Origin: Bacteroidota bacterium
GTDB lineage: Bacteria; Bacteroidota; Bacteroidia; AKYH767-A; JAHEYN01
Assembly: GCA_023251555.1 (NCBI GenBank)
Contig: JAHEYN010000010.1
Location: 44,323 to 108,322, forward strand
Length of the DNA: 64,000 nucleotides
Direction of reading: 5' to 3'
This document shows, in pieces, positions 53,718 to 62,570 of this stretch; the first letter of the stretch is position 1; every line of letters starts with the position of its first letter. Under the pieces are notes generated by a model. That model was not told the DNA's origin and searched no databases. It saw only the letters and a program-made list of their open reading frames with translations. A program made the position numbers and the translations under genes.

Positions 53718-55199
53718 CTATTTCACCATCATTATTCCTGCTACAGGGTTTTTACGGTCGTTAATCCTGTATAAATAAGTTCCGGGGGGAAGGTTTTTTC
53801 TTTCGATTATTGCCTGGCAGTAGTTCCCGTTCACTGAAAAATCAAGTGGTTGTTCTTCTACTTTTTTTCCGCAGGCATCATAGATATCCAGGCAGGTATT
53901 TCCGGTGAAATTTTCATCCGGTAGGGAAAGGACAGCAGAGGCTGAAAAGGGATTAGGGTAAATGAAGATTTTATTTTTTTCCGTAAGAGCGGGGTATTTC
54001 AATCCTATAATCACCGAGTCGGGCATATACATGGAAAAATCGAGTTTTACGAGGTAAATATTTGAAAGTCCCTGTCCGAAACTGTTGGTATTGCCGGCCA
54101 CGAAAAAGCCTCCGTCGGAAGTAAGGAGGAGAGAGTTTCCATAGTCATTACCGAGTCCCCCGATGGTTCTTCCGCTTTTATAATAACCATTAGCATCAGC
54201 CCTGAAAAGGTAGATGTCTTTTTTCTGCCCTGTTGTATCCCATCCGAAGCTGGAGGGTCCTATAAAAATTAAGTCTCCTGAAGGGTCTTGCCTGATAGAT
54301 GTAGCTTCATCATCATGGGGGCCCCCCTGTGATATTGACCAGAGCGTATCCCCGTTGACATCGGTTCGTACGAGGTAAAAGTCATGTTGCCCTGCTCCGA
54401 TACCGTTGGTATAACCGGCGAGTATGAAGCCTGATGCGCCCAGTGATTGAATATCATTGACCCTGTCTTCGCCGGGGGTTCCTATGGTTTTTGACCAGAG
54501 GGTATCTCCGTTCATGTTTATTTTCAGGAGAAATATATCCCCGAGAGAATCTCCATTGCTGGTGGTATAACCTGCGATAACAACACAACTGTCCGAAGTA
54601 AGGAGGGAGCTTTTGCATCCTTCCTCCATAGATCCTCCGTATGTTTTTGTCCAGAGGGTATCTCCTTTGTAATCTAATCTCAGCACATAAAGGTCTGCGT
54701 TGCCGTTGCCAAAGCTGTACGTTTGGCCTGCGACCACATACCCGCTGTCGGGGGTTTGTACGGCGGTATAGGCAAAATCCCATCCTGTACCGCCGAAGGA
54801 TTTTGTCCAGAGCGTATTTCCGAGGCTATCGGTTTTCACCATAAAAAAATCATATCCTCCGGAACCGAAACTGCTGGTATATCCGCTCAGAAGATACCCT
54901 CCGTCATTGGTTTTAATCATATTGTATGCGGCATCAATAACACTTCCTCCGTATGTTTTTTGCCACAGGAGGTTTCCGAGGCTGTCGGTCCGGATAAGGT
55001 ACATATCAGAGGATCCTGTTCCGAAACTGCTGGTACTTCCTGCGGCGAGGTACCCTTCGTCGGGCAGCTGGAGGGACGAATAGCAATAACTGTAATAATT
55101 TCCCCCGTAGGTTCTCTGGAAGGAGATATTCTGCGCCAGGAGGCGGGAGGAAAGCAATCCTGCAGCACACCAGATTATAATTATAGCGGTTTTATTCAT
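53718..55199 (-). CDS. T9SS-exported protein with seven tandem 52-residue repeats
   Basis: The 493-residue protein has a signal peptide (ending SRLLAQ), then seven tandem units of about 52 residues of the pattern YGG...DGGYLLSGYTSSFGSGGYDFFMVKTD..GNTLWTKS, predicting a beta-propeller. A type A sorting domain closes it (IFIYPNPFSASAVLSLPDEN, CLDIYDACGKKVEE, PPGTYLYRINDRK). It should be exported by the T9SS to the surface or medium. It is the third gene of a minus-strand operon with a DUF5723 protein and a lipoprotein. Ligand unknown. Confidence 0.88.
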   Translation of the reverse strand: MNKTAIIIIWCAAGLLSSRLLAQNISFQRTYGGNYYSYCYSSLQLPDEGYLAAGSTSSFGTGSSDMYLIRTDSLGNLLWQKTYGGSVIDAAYNMIKTNDGGYLLSGYTSSFGSGGYDFFMVKTDSLGNTLWTKSFGGTGWDFAYTAVQTPDSGYVVAGQTYSFGNGNADLYVLRLDYKGDTLWTKTYGGSMEEGCKSSLLTSDSCVVIAGYTTSNGDSLGDIFLLKINMNGDTLWSKTIGTPGEDRVNDIQSLGASGFILAGYTNGIGAGQHDFYLVRTDVNGDTLWSISQGGPHDDEATSIRQDPSGDLIFIGPSSFGWDTTGQKKDIYLFRADANGYYKSGRTIGGLGNDYGNSLLLTSDGGFFVAGNTNSFGQGLSNIYLVKLDFSMYMPDSVIIGLKYPALTEKNKIFIYPNPFSASAVLSLPDENFTGNTCLDIYDACGKKVEEQPLDFSVNGNYCQAIIERKNLPPGTYLYRINDRKNPVAGIMMVK

Positions 55200-55209
55200 A
55201 ATTAATCTG

Positions 55210-56478
55210 TCAGAAAGATTTTTTCATGGAGAGGAAGGCTCCTTCTCCTCCGAAACTTCTTGGTGCCAGGATCCCGGTGAGGAAGTTGGATCCGGCGGAG
55301 AGGCAGAAGTTTTTTCCCAGTATTGCGGATAAAGACAATCCTGCAGTAAAGTTTCCATAACCTCCGCTTGCGCCGGTAAGCGACAGGCTGAATTTAGGAG
55401 AGAAGAGATATTTGGCAGTCACATAGATGAACGGGGTGTAAGAGGCTGATAGCCGGTACCTGAATCCGGCGGAGAGGTTAAGTGTTTCTTCAATGATATT
55501 TTTTTCGAAGCTTATATGAAAAAGGGCAGGAAGCATAGTTTGGTACCCGCCTGATTTCTCAACCGGAAGATATTTTCTGACAATGGAATCCATTGACTGA
55601 CTTGTATTTCCTGAATCAGCCGGGTTAAAAATATCAGTCACTTCCATTCCTTCAAAATGATAAGAAGTGTCAATGGAAGCGAACGAGGAGTGTTTATTCC
55701 ACCAGATGTAACCCAGGTCAGAGATTTCAATCTTCAGTGTTTTTCCGGAATCGGGGGTGTAGGAAAAGAAGATATCCGATGAGGTGCCCCATCCGTTCAT
55801 TGCTGCTAAGTTTTTATGAAGAGAGTCGGTCTGGTGTATTGATCCTTGCAAAGCGAGGTCAATGTATTCTCCGCTTTCTTCGGTATAAAGAGAGGCCTGG
55901 GGTATGCTGATACTGATATTATTCTGTCCTTTGATGGCCGATATTCCGATCCCGAGAGTAACTTTATTTATTTTTCTCATCCATCCGAACTGAATCTGCT
56001 GATACTGGAGGATGTTTACTGAGGCATTGCCAATGTCGGCTTTTTGTCCTGCGTATTTTTTATTTCCATAGAAAGCAAGTCCGAACAGGTCTCTGGAGAA
56101 GGAAACATCGAGGTGGTTACGATCTTTAAAGGCGAAGAAGTACCCTGAGTTGGGTTTCCCGAAGAGGCTGTCGCCGAAATGTCCGAAAAAAATGCTTCCG
56201 TCGAAGTCACCTCCAAACCGGTTCAGATCGGAGAGCTTTACAAAAGCATCATTCTTTGCGGCGGGATTGATAAAAGATTTGTTAATGCATGCATTAACAA
56301 AATCATTGTTCAGTGCATTTGAAGACCCGTATCCGTCAGCACTTAACCCGAAAGAATAGTGTTTGCGGGAGAGATCGTTTTCAAGGGACAAAACCTCCGG
56401 CTGGGCTTTCACCCGGGAGGTAACAGAAAAGGTTATTAAAAGTAAGATACCGGGAATCCGGCAGTTGTACATATTCAT
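55210..56478 (-). CDS. DUF5723 family outer-membrane-associated protein
   Basis: The 422-residue protein has a signal peptide (ending SRVKAQ) and many alternating beta strands (SGYFFAFKDRNHLDVSFSRD, GWMRKINKVTLGIGISAIKG, SFEKNIIEETLNLSAGFRYR), consistent with the DUF5723 beta-barrel-like family of Bacteroidota. Function is not established. It begins three bases after the stop of the large lipoprotein gene and ends ten bases before the repeat protein, so the three are one transcription unit. Confidence 0.8.
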   Translation of the reverse strand: MNMYNCRIPGILLLITFSVTSRVKAQPEVLSLENDLSRKHYSFGLSADGYGSSNALNNDFVNACINKSFINPAAKNDAFVKLSDLNRFGGDFDGSIFFGHFGDSLFGKPNSGYFFAFKDRNHLDVSFSRDLFGLAFYGNKKYAGQKADIGNASVNILQYQQIQFGWMRKINKVTLGIGISAIKGQNNISISIPQASLYTEESGEYIDLALQGSIHQTDSLHKNLAAMNGWGTSSDIFFSYTPDSGKTLKIEISDLGYIWWNKHSSFASIDTSYHFEGMEVTDIFNPADSGNTSQSMDSIVRKYLPVEKSGGYQTMLPALFHISFEKNIIEETLNLSAGFRYRLSASYTPFIYVTAKYLFSPKFSLSLTGASGGYGNFTAGLSLSAILGKNFCLSAGSNFLTGILAPRSFGGEGAFLSMKKSF

Positions 56479-56481
56479 AGC

Positions 56482-58551
56482 TTATTCTATGCGGTAGATA
56501 AAATCCCCGGTAAGCTTAATTCCTATACTGTAATCACTGTATATTTTCAGGAGTTGGGCAGAAGGTACGGTGTTGAAAGTTACAATCTCCCTGATTTTCT
56601 TTGTGGATAACAGCTTGTTGATTTTATCCTCGCTAAGGGGGATCAGCAATTTTGATCGTTTTTTAGTCACCACTTTATTATTGCTTCCAACGGGAGCCGC
56701 TGTGATTTTGTTATTGTAAGAAAGGAGGAGAGAATCCGTCACAGCGCCCTGTTCGCTGAGCATATAGAGCTGGATGGTGGCATCAAAAGGGAACCCGTTG
56801 TCTGCAATGAGGGTGAGGGTTCCACCTTTTATTTTATGAAGATTATCCTCTTGTTTGCTTATGTCAAAATCAGCGGTATCACAGAGGGTGAGATTATTGG
56901 CTATGAGCGAAAGGGGGAACTCCATATTCAGGCTTGCCCGGAGTTTGCTTTCATAAAAGATAAAGTCATTTCCCCCGCTTACGTTTCCGTTGGGGTTGGT
57001 AATAACCTGGAGTCCATATCCCAGTTTATCGGGCATATTCTCAATAAATTTCGTAGCTGTCCCTCCTGAGTTAGAGTTGTTGATAAAGATGTTAGTGACC
57101 GAGGGGGTAGCAGGGGGATAAAACGAATAGTCGAGGGCAGCCCTGCTGATATTTATGGCGCTGTTCACCACGGGGGGGCCGAGAGAAACTGTTGTGTTAT
57201 TTTTTGAGTTGTGGGAAGTAGCACTTTTCAATGTCAGACGGGCATCTGCACCAATTCCGTTTTCAACGGAGAAGTTGAGCTGCACATCTTCGAGGTTAAA
57301 GGATCCCGACAATACTTTATTAAACAGGTCAAGCGTTGTGGAGTCAGGACCGATAAGGATGGTATCCCTGCCTAGATAGCCTCTTCCGTATTCTGGCAGC
57401 AGGTCTTCGAACCCGACATAGAAGTAAAAGCTGTCGGTAAGGGCGATGGTTCTCATCTGGCCGTGAGAGTCAATAATCCCATTCAGGATGTAGTAGATAG
57501 AATTTACAGTATCTCCGGTGAGGCCTCTCATATCAAGGTCATATCCGGAGAAGTCATAAGTCTGAAGAAAGTGCGAGACACCTGAGGGAGGGGCAGGGGG
57601 CATGAGATCGTCCACCTGGAACATATTTCCGATCAGCGTGGCACTGGGGATCTCGAAGTGAAAATGAACGGTATCTTTAAGTGTGCTGAAGGCTTCCACC
57701 TTTACAAGTCCGGATCTGACCTTGCCGTTGATAAACTGCACATCTTTGAGGGAGAAAGGAAGTTTCTGTTTCAGGTCAACGATTTTCTGGTTGGGGAAAA
57801 TGGCTGTGGCGCTATCGGGATGAAGGTTATATACTTTTATTGTAAACACCACCGAATCGCTGGTATCTATTGTAATCCCATTGGTATCTCCCGGAGAATG
57901 AATTTTAAGAACCCTTCCTATCATTTGTCCTTCTATGGTTTTCCCGTCAAGAGGAATCGTTTGAGTAACAGTAGTTCCTTTCGGGATAGGGGGGAAGGTG
58001 TCCTCCACAATAACGGACTGGCTGATTAAATTTTTGAGCTGAAAAATTAATGTATCCACATCAATCGGGAAGCCGTTACTGATAGTAATATCCATGGTGC
58101 CTGTTTTAAGAGTCATGGTTTCAAAATATTGTTTAGCATCAATGGGAATAGTATCGGGGGGAGAAGTTGAGATTTCAGGGATGGGCAGCGTAAATCCGTT
58201 CAGACCTGCCAACTGGGGCATTGCTGTGCCGAGAGATATGGAATGAGTAATAATCTGGTCATCAATCTTAATAGAGTCCAGCTTAACATACCTTACAACA
58301 GTAGTTTCCGGGAGGCTGAAGAGGGAGTCAATGGCGAGTTCATAAAGCAGCTTATTGTAAACCACTTTGAGGGAACTGTCGGGATTGGATTTAATGAGTG
58401 TATCCGTGATGAGGTCTTTCATAGAGAGGGAAGACTTCAGCAGCGGGGCGAGAACCTGGGTGTCCCACCGTGGGCGTTCATTTTCATGTTTCCTGCAGGA
58501 ATACATGAATAAAACAAAAAGAATAGGGATAAACAGCCTCAGGCGATTCAT
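56482..58551 (-). CDS. Large lipoprotein of unknown function
   Basis: The 689-residue protein has a lipoprotein signal (FIPILFVLFMYSC, Cys19 followed by RKHENERPRWD) and should be membrane-anchored. It is mostly short beta strands (TTVRYVKLDSIKIDDQIITH, LEDVQLNFSVENGIGADARL). I do not recognise a domain. It is the first gene of the operon with the DUF5723 and T9SS repeat proteins. A TATATTTG box (58556-58563) ends four bases before the ATG, so the mRNA may be leaderless. Confidence 0.82.
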   Translation of the reverse strand: MNRLRLFIPILFVLFMYSCRKHENERPRWDTQVLAPLLKSSLSMKDLITDTLIKSNPDSSLKVVYNKLLYELAIDSLFSLPETTVVRYVKLDSIKIDDQIITHSISLGTAMPQLAGLNGFTLPIPEISTSPPDTIPIDAKQYFETMTLKTGTMDITISNGFPIDVDTLIFQLKNLISQSVIVEDTFPPIPKGTTVTQTIPLDGKTIEGQMIGRVLKIHSPGDTNGITIDTSDSVVFTIKVYNLHPDSATAIFPNQKIVDLKQKLPFSLKDVQFINGKVRSGLVKVEAFSTLKDTVHFHFEIPSATLIGNMFQVDDLMPPAPPSGVSHFLQTYDFSGYDLDMRGLTGDTVNSIYYILNGIIDSHGQMRTIALTDSFYFYVGFEDLLPEYGRGYLGRDTILIGPDSTTLDLFNKVLSGSFNLEDVQLNFSVENGIGADARLTLKSATSHNSKNNTTVSLGPPVVNSAINISRAALDYSFYPPATPSVTNIFINNSNSGGTATKFIENMPDKLGYGLQVITNPNGNVSGGNDFIFYESKLRASLNMEFPLSLIANNLTLCDTADFDISKQEDNLHKIKGGTLTLIADNGFPFDATIQLYMLSEQGAVTDSLLLSYNNKITAAPVGSNNKVVTKKRSKLLIPLSEDKINKLLSTKKIREIVTFNTVPSAQLLKIYSDYSIGIKLTGDFIYRIE

Positions 58552-58555
58552 AGTA

Positions 58556-58563
58556 CAAATATA
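58556..58563 (-). promoter_or_regulatory. Putative -7 promoter element (TATATTTG) of the lipoprotein operon
   Basis: On the minus strand TATATTTG is followed by TACT and the ATG. The match to TAnnTTTG is exact, and transcription would start at or near the start codon. A TTG lies about 16 bases upstream, slightly too close for the usual spacing. Confidence 0.5.
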
Positions 58564-58637
58564 TGATAATACGGGTAAACAAGCGTTTCATGGAGGATAT
58601 GCTTTGAGGCGGGACGGGATTATATAATAAGCCTTTA

Positions 58638-58645
58638 TATCTTTG
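58638..58645 (+). promoter_or_regulatory. Putative -7 promoter element (TATCTTTG) of the YwqK-like gene
   Basis: TATCTTTG matches TAnnTTTG exactly, 44 bases before the ATG. No TTTG sits at the expected -33 position. Confidence 0.45.
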
Positions 58646-58689
58646 CAAACGGAATGAATATTGCATTGCCCGGATAAACCCTCTTCCCC

Positions 58690-59463
58690 ATGAAAAACTC
58701 ATTCTGCTTAATATTTATCAGTCTGTCTGTTTTGTTCTCCTTTGCACAGAAGCCGGAGATCGTTAATGGTGATACGACTAACCGGGCCGATGTGAATGGC
58801 CTCCGGCAGGGCATTTGGAGAACATACAGGCAGGGGACTACCATGCTCATGTCCGAAGGTAATTACAAGGATGGCAAGAAGACAGGCCTTTTTAAGTATT
58901 ATGATGAAAACGGGAAGCTTGAAGCTATGGGTAACTTTTACCAGGATGGTCATAAATGTGCTATGCATGCATATTACGAGAATGGCAAACTGAAAGCCAA
59001 AGGACTTTATACCGACGGTAAGAAAGACAGTCTCTGGATATACTATTACGATAACGACACTCTTTCATCCGAGGGCTTTTATCATAATGGGACGCAGGAC
59101 GGGCTGTGGAAATCGTATTTCAGTGACGGTACGCCGCTTGAGATATCAACATGGAAAGAGGGTCAAAAGAACGGTCCCTGGAAACAGTATTACGAAAACG
59201 GGTTTGTGAAGATTGACGGTTTCATGGTGATGGGGAATTTTATTGGGACAACTAAATTTTACCATCACAACGGGAAGCTTTTCATGCTTGGGAAATATGA
59301 AGCCGGCCTCAGGGATTCTACCTGGGAGTATTATGACATGGACGGGAAGTATGAGAAGTCAGAGTCATATAAAAAAGGAGTGCTCATAAGGTCAACTGCG
59401 CCGGAGATAAAAAAAGATTCTCTGCCGGTGAAAAGTACGGGGGAGGCGGAAAAACGTGAGTAA
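58690..59463 (+). CDS. Secreted MORN-like repeat protein (YwqK type)
   Basis: The 257-residue protein has a signal peptide (ending LFSFAQ) and about eight repeats of the MORN_2/YwqK kind (GNYKDGKKTGLFKYYDENGK, GFYHNGTQDGLWKSYFSDGT). Databases often label such proteins 'antitoxin component YwqK', but an exported protein without a partner toxin makes that label doubtful here. It overlaps mnmA by eight bases and probably drives its transcription. Confidence 0.85.
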   Translation: MKNSFCLIFISLSVLFSFAQKPEIVNGDTTNRADVNGLRQGIWRTYRQGTTMLMSEGNYKDGKKTGLFKYYDENGKLEAMGNFYQDGHKCAMHAYYENGKLKAKGLYTDGKKDSLWIYYYDNDTLSSEGFYHNGTQDGLWKSYFSDGTPLEISTWKEGQKNGPWKQYYENGFVKIDGFMVMGNFIGTTKFYHHNGKLFMLGKYEAGLRDSTWEYYDMDGKYEKSESYKKGVLIRSTAPEIKKDSLPVKSTGEAEKRE

Positions 59464-60547
59464 GCATGGTAAAGTCCTTGTAGCCATGAGTGGTGGTATT
59501 GACAGCTCCGTAACATCGGTGATGCTCCACGAGGCGGGCTACGAGGTGATTGGGATTACCATGAAGACATGGGATTATGCCTCTTCCGGTGGCTCAAAGA
59601 AGGAAACCGGCTGCTGCAGCCTCGACTCCATTAATGATGCAAGAGCAATTGCCGTATCAAAATCATTTCCCCACTATATCCTTGATATCAGGGAGGAGTT
59701 CGGTGATTTCGTCATAGATAATTTCGTGGAAGAGTACCTGGCAGGACGGACTCCCAATCCCTGCGTGCTTTGTAATACTCATATCAAGTGGGAAGCTTTG
59801 CTGAAAAGGGCGGATATGCTTGACTGCGAATTTATTGCCACAGGTCATTATGCAGGGGTTAGAAAAGAGAACGGACGTTTTGTGATATTCAAGGGGCTTG
59901 ATGAAAGCAAGGACCAGAGTTATGTTTTGTGGGGGCTGTCGCAGGAGTGTTTATCCCGTACTATCTTTCCTCTTGGTTCATACCGGAAAAGTGAGATAAA
60001 GAAAATGGCAGTAGATATGGGTTTTGAGGAGCTGGCAAAGAAAAGTGAGAGTTACGAAATTTGTTTTGTGCCTGATAACGATTACCGTGCGTTTCTTAAA
60101 AATAAAGTAGAAGGCCTTGAAGAAAAAGTAAAGGGAGGAAATTTTCTTTCTCCTTCCGGGAAGATTCTCGGTGTCCATAAAGGATATCCTTTTTACACCA
60201 TTGGGCAGCGTAAGGGGCTGGAAGTGGCTGTTGGAGAGGCTCTTTACGTTACCGAAATATTACCGGACAGCAATACCGTTGTGCTTGGCACTTTTGACGA
60301 CCTGAAAAAAAGCGGTATGTATGTCCGGAACGTGAATCTTGTTAAATACGGCTCTCTGTCCGGCAAGCAGGAAGCGGTTACAAAAATAAGATACAAGGAC
60401 CCCGGCACATACAGCACTCTCAGTATGGAGGGAGAGCGGGTGAAGGTCGTTTTTCATAAGGAAGTTAGTGCCATTGCACCCGGGCAGTCTGCGGTTTTTT
60501 ATGAAGGGAACGACGTGCTTGGAGGGGGATTTATTGATAAGGCCTGA
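59456..60547 (+). CDS. mnmA: tRNA-specific 2-thiouridylase MnmA
   Basis: MnmA thiolates U34 in tRNA-Lys, -Glu and -Gln. The 363-residue protein has the PP-loop ATP site SGGIDSS at residues 12-18 and the catalytic cysteines Cys103 (NPCVLC) and Cys203 (SYEICFVPD), plus the C-terminal beta-barrel. GHYAGVRKENGRF and KDQSYVLWGLSQ are conserved. The start is a GTG overlapping the YwqK-like gene by eight bases; an ATG is not available at this position. Confidence 0.95.
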   Translation: MSKHGKVLVAMSGGIDSSVTSVMLHEAGYEVIGITMKTWDYASSGGSKKETGCCSLDSINDARAIAVSKSFPHYILDIREEFGDFVIDNFVEEYLAGRTPNPCVLCNTHIKWEALLKRADMLDCEFIATGHYAGVRKENGRFVIFKGLDESKDQSYVLWGLSQECLSRTIFPLGSYRKSEIKKMAVDMGFEELAKKSESYEICFVPDNDYRAFLKNKVEGLEEKVKGGNFLSPSGKILGVHKGYPFYTIGQRKGLEVAVGEALYVTEILPDSNTVVLGTFDDLKKSGMYVRNVNLVKYGSLSGKQEAVTKIRYKDPGTYSTLSMEGERVKVVFHKEVSAIAPGQSAVFYEGNDVLGGGFIDKA

Positions 60548-60588
60548 TGGCCTTCATCCCTGTGTTCGGAATTCAGGCCGGATACATC

Positions 60589-61536
60589 CTAAAATGTTCT
60601 TCCTGCACCGGGGTCTGTAATGATAATGTAATCTGCCATGGAGGAGGAAAATTTCGTCCATGAGGGAGAGGAAAAAGACTCATCGGGGAAACAGGAAATA
60701 ACGAGTGCTTTTAATTTGCTGTTGCGTTTTTTCAGGTATGGCATTATTCCTGCTTCTTCGTCGCTGTGAAGCTTTCCGTTAATATGAAGGATTTTACTTT
60801 TTTTATTTTTCCTGTAAAATTCCGTTATTGAATACGCCATAGTGGCATCCCAGAGCGACTGGGCCTGTACGATGTTAAATGCCGCCGATGGGTTTGATGT
60901 AATTGCTGCAGAATCTTTTTTGGGGGAAGAGGCGTGTCCCGAGAGTGCAATAAGTTGTTCGTAGTACTTTCCTGTGGCGGTATCATAGGGCAGGGGGGCA
61001 ATAAACTTTCTGGATATTTGCGGGATCTGCATCAGTTTTTCCTGTCCCATCCTGCCTGCCGCATTGACGTATCTGGAAGGAGCATTGGAGCACAGAATCC
61101 TGATTCCGTTTTCTTTACAGAACTCCACCAAAGGGCGGTAGTCGGTGTAGTTTTTCCATGGCCTGACGTCTTTCCTGAAATCTTTTTCCCGTATCAGACC
61201 GGATAAATATTCCTCCATGATGTTTTGCACATCCCTGTCAAACATTTCCATTGATAATACGGTGTGTGTGCCGTATTTAAGAAAAAGGAGACTGAGCAGT
61301 TCTTTTTCGAGGGCATGACCTGCTGAGTCATTATGCTCTTCTCCGAAAAGAAGAACATTGTGGTTTTCCATATCTGCGATGATGCTGTCGGCGGGAACTT
61401 CTTTCTGCAGGCGTAAGGAGAATATCCGGTAGTGGTTTTCCTGTGCTGATGAGGGCAGGTATACAGCGAGTATTGCGGCAACTGTGGCAATGTGCAGGAA
61501 AAAGGAAGCAAAGTTCCGGGAAGGTTTAGATATCAT
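60589..61536 (-). CDS. ChaN-like (DUF399) putative haem-binding protein
   Basis: The 315-residue protein has a signal peptide (ending LPSSAQ) and the ChaN core: HNVLLFGEEHNDSAGHALEK, LSMEMFDRDVQNIMEEYLSG and NGIRILCSNAPSRYVN. ChaN of Campylobacter binds haem and is tied to iron uptake; the family fold also resembles the EreA/TIKI esterase or protease group. There is no lipobox Cys, so it should be periplasmic. It overlaps the DUF4340 gene by four bases and is the last gene of the gldG operon visible here. Confidence 0.85.
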   Translation of the reverse strand: MISKPSRNFASFFLHIATVAAILAVYLPSSAQENHYRIFSLRLQKEVPADSIIADMENHNVLLFGEEHNDSAGHALEKELLSLLFLKYGTHTVLSMEMFDRDVQNIMEEYLSGLIREKDFRKDVRPWKNYTDYRPLVEFCKENGIRILCSNAPSRYVNAAGRMGQEKLMQIPQISRKFIAPLPYDTATGKYYEQLIALSGHASSPKKDSAAITSNPSAAFNIVQAQSLWDATMAYSITEFYRKNKKSKILHINGKLHSDEEAGIMPYLKKRNSKLKALVISCFPDESFSSPSWTKFSSSMADYIIITDPGAGRTF

Positions 61537-62570
61537 TGTTTTCGGTTATTTCTTTTTATAAAGTCACCCGGGCTCCGGAGTAACCTGTCGAATACAAAAT
61601 GCTGAATCAGCACCAGCCCTGTGTCGCCGGGAACAGATGCATACATCCTGTCGAGGTCATACTTCAGCGGGTTTCCGAGTGAGTCAAGTTTCGAAAGAGA
61701 CTGGTCAGAGATTCCTTTCAGGTAAGCCCTCATGATTTGTTCCGGATGGCCTTTCCCTTTTACCGTAAAAATAAAAGATGGAGCGGATGCAAGGATGGAA
61801 TCTTTTTTTGCTTTTGGCATATTGTGCACTGCGGCCTCATACTGAACATTCCTGAAAAAAGAAAGATAGTACCGTGCTGCAATGGTATCAGGTTCCTGTA
61901 TAATTTTTTTGGCTGCAGTGGCTTCGATTTTTATCTGCATTCCCTGCATTGCTTCTACCCGGAAGGAATGTTCCGGCGTGGCAGGATAATCAACGGAAAT
62001 AAATTCCATCTCACGGGGTTCATAATGGAAGATAATATGTTCCTTCCATGCTTCTTCGCTGGCAGAGTAGCGGGGAGTTAGGTACCCGTTCAGTCCGGGG
62101 AGGAACATGATAAAAGGCTCAGGAGATTCTTCCATCTTCATAAATGTGCCGAGTTGGTCATGGGTGGGACCTCCCACGTAATAAACTTTTACCAGGTCTG
62201 TTCCTTTATAGATCTCTGTTTTAATCCCGGTGGCAGCCAGGTTTCTGATAACATTATCTTTTGCCGAGCGTGCAACGGGGCTTTTAACCTGCAGGCTGAA
62301 CATGGTATGAAGAAGTGCATTGATCAGGTCATTGCGGGCTTTGAACTTCCCGTTCACTTTCCAGGTATCCGGGGATTCTTTTTCGAGTGTAACATGGTCG
62401 GAAGTATCTTTTTTTCCTGCGAGAAATATTTTTGTTACAGCAGCCGTATCATCAATGGCAAAGTCATGCAGTTCATGGCTGATGCTTCCAGTCTTGTTGT
62501 TCCTGTATAGCAATATGGACAGGAGTGCCAGCAGGAGAGTGATGAGAAGGAGGACGATATTTCTCTTCAT
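61533..62570 (-). CDS. DUF4340 domain protein
   Basis: The 345-residue protein has an N-terminal membrane anchor (NIVLLLITLLLALLSILLYR) and a periplasmic beta-rich DUF4340 domain (TAAVTKIFLAGKKDTSDHVT, WKVNGKFKARNDLINALLHT, YYVGGPTHDQLGTFMKM). The family is regularly found with GldG/ABC-2 gene sets; its job is unknown. It overlaps gldG by four bases and chaN-like by four bases, which argues for strict coexpression. Confidence 0.85.
   Translation of the reverse strand: MKRNIVLLLITLLLALLSILLYRNNKTGSISHELHDFAIDDTAAVTKIFLAGKKDTSDHVTLEKESPDTWKVNGKFKARNDLINALLHTMFSLQVKSPVARSAKDNVIRNLAATGIKTEIYKGTDLVKVYYVGGPTHDQLGTFMKMEESPEPFIMFLPGLNGYLTPRYSASEEAWKEHIIFHYEPREMEFISVDYPATPEHSFRVEAMQGMQIKIEATAAKKIIQEPDTIAARYYLSFFRNVQYEAAVHNMPKAKKDSILASAPSFIFTVKGKGHPEQIMRAYLKGISDQSLSKLDSLGNPLKYDLDRMYASVPGDTGLVLIQHFVFDRLLRSPGDFIKRNNRKQ

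Noticed and set aside
58690..59463. YwqK-like gene as the antitoxin of a toxin-antitoxin pair
   Set aside because: The product has a signal peptide and its neighbour is mnmA; no toxin-like gene is present. The antitoxin label is a database habit for this repeat type.
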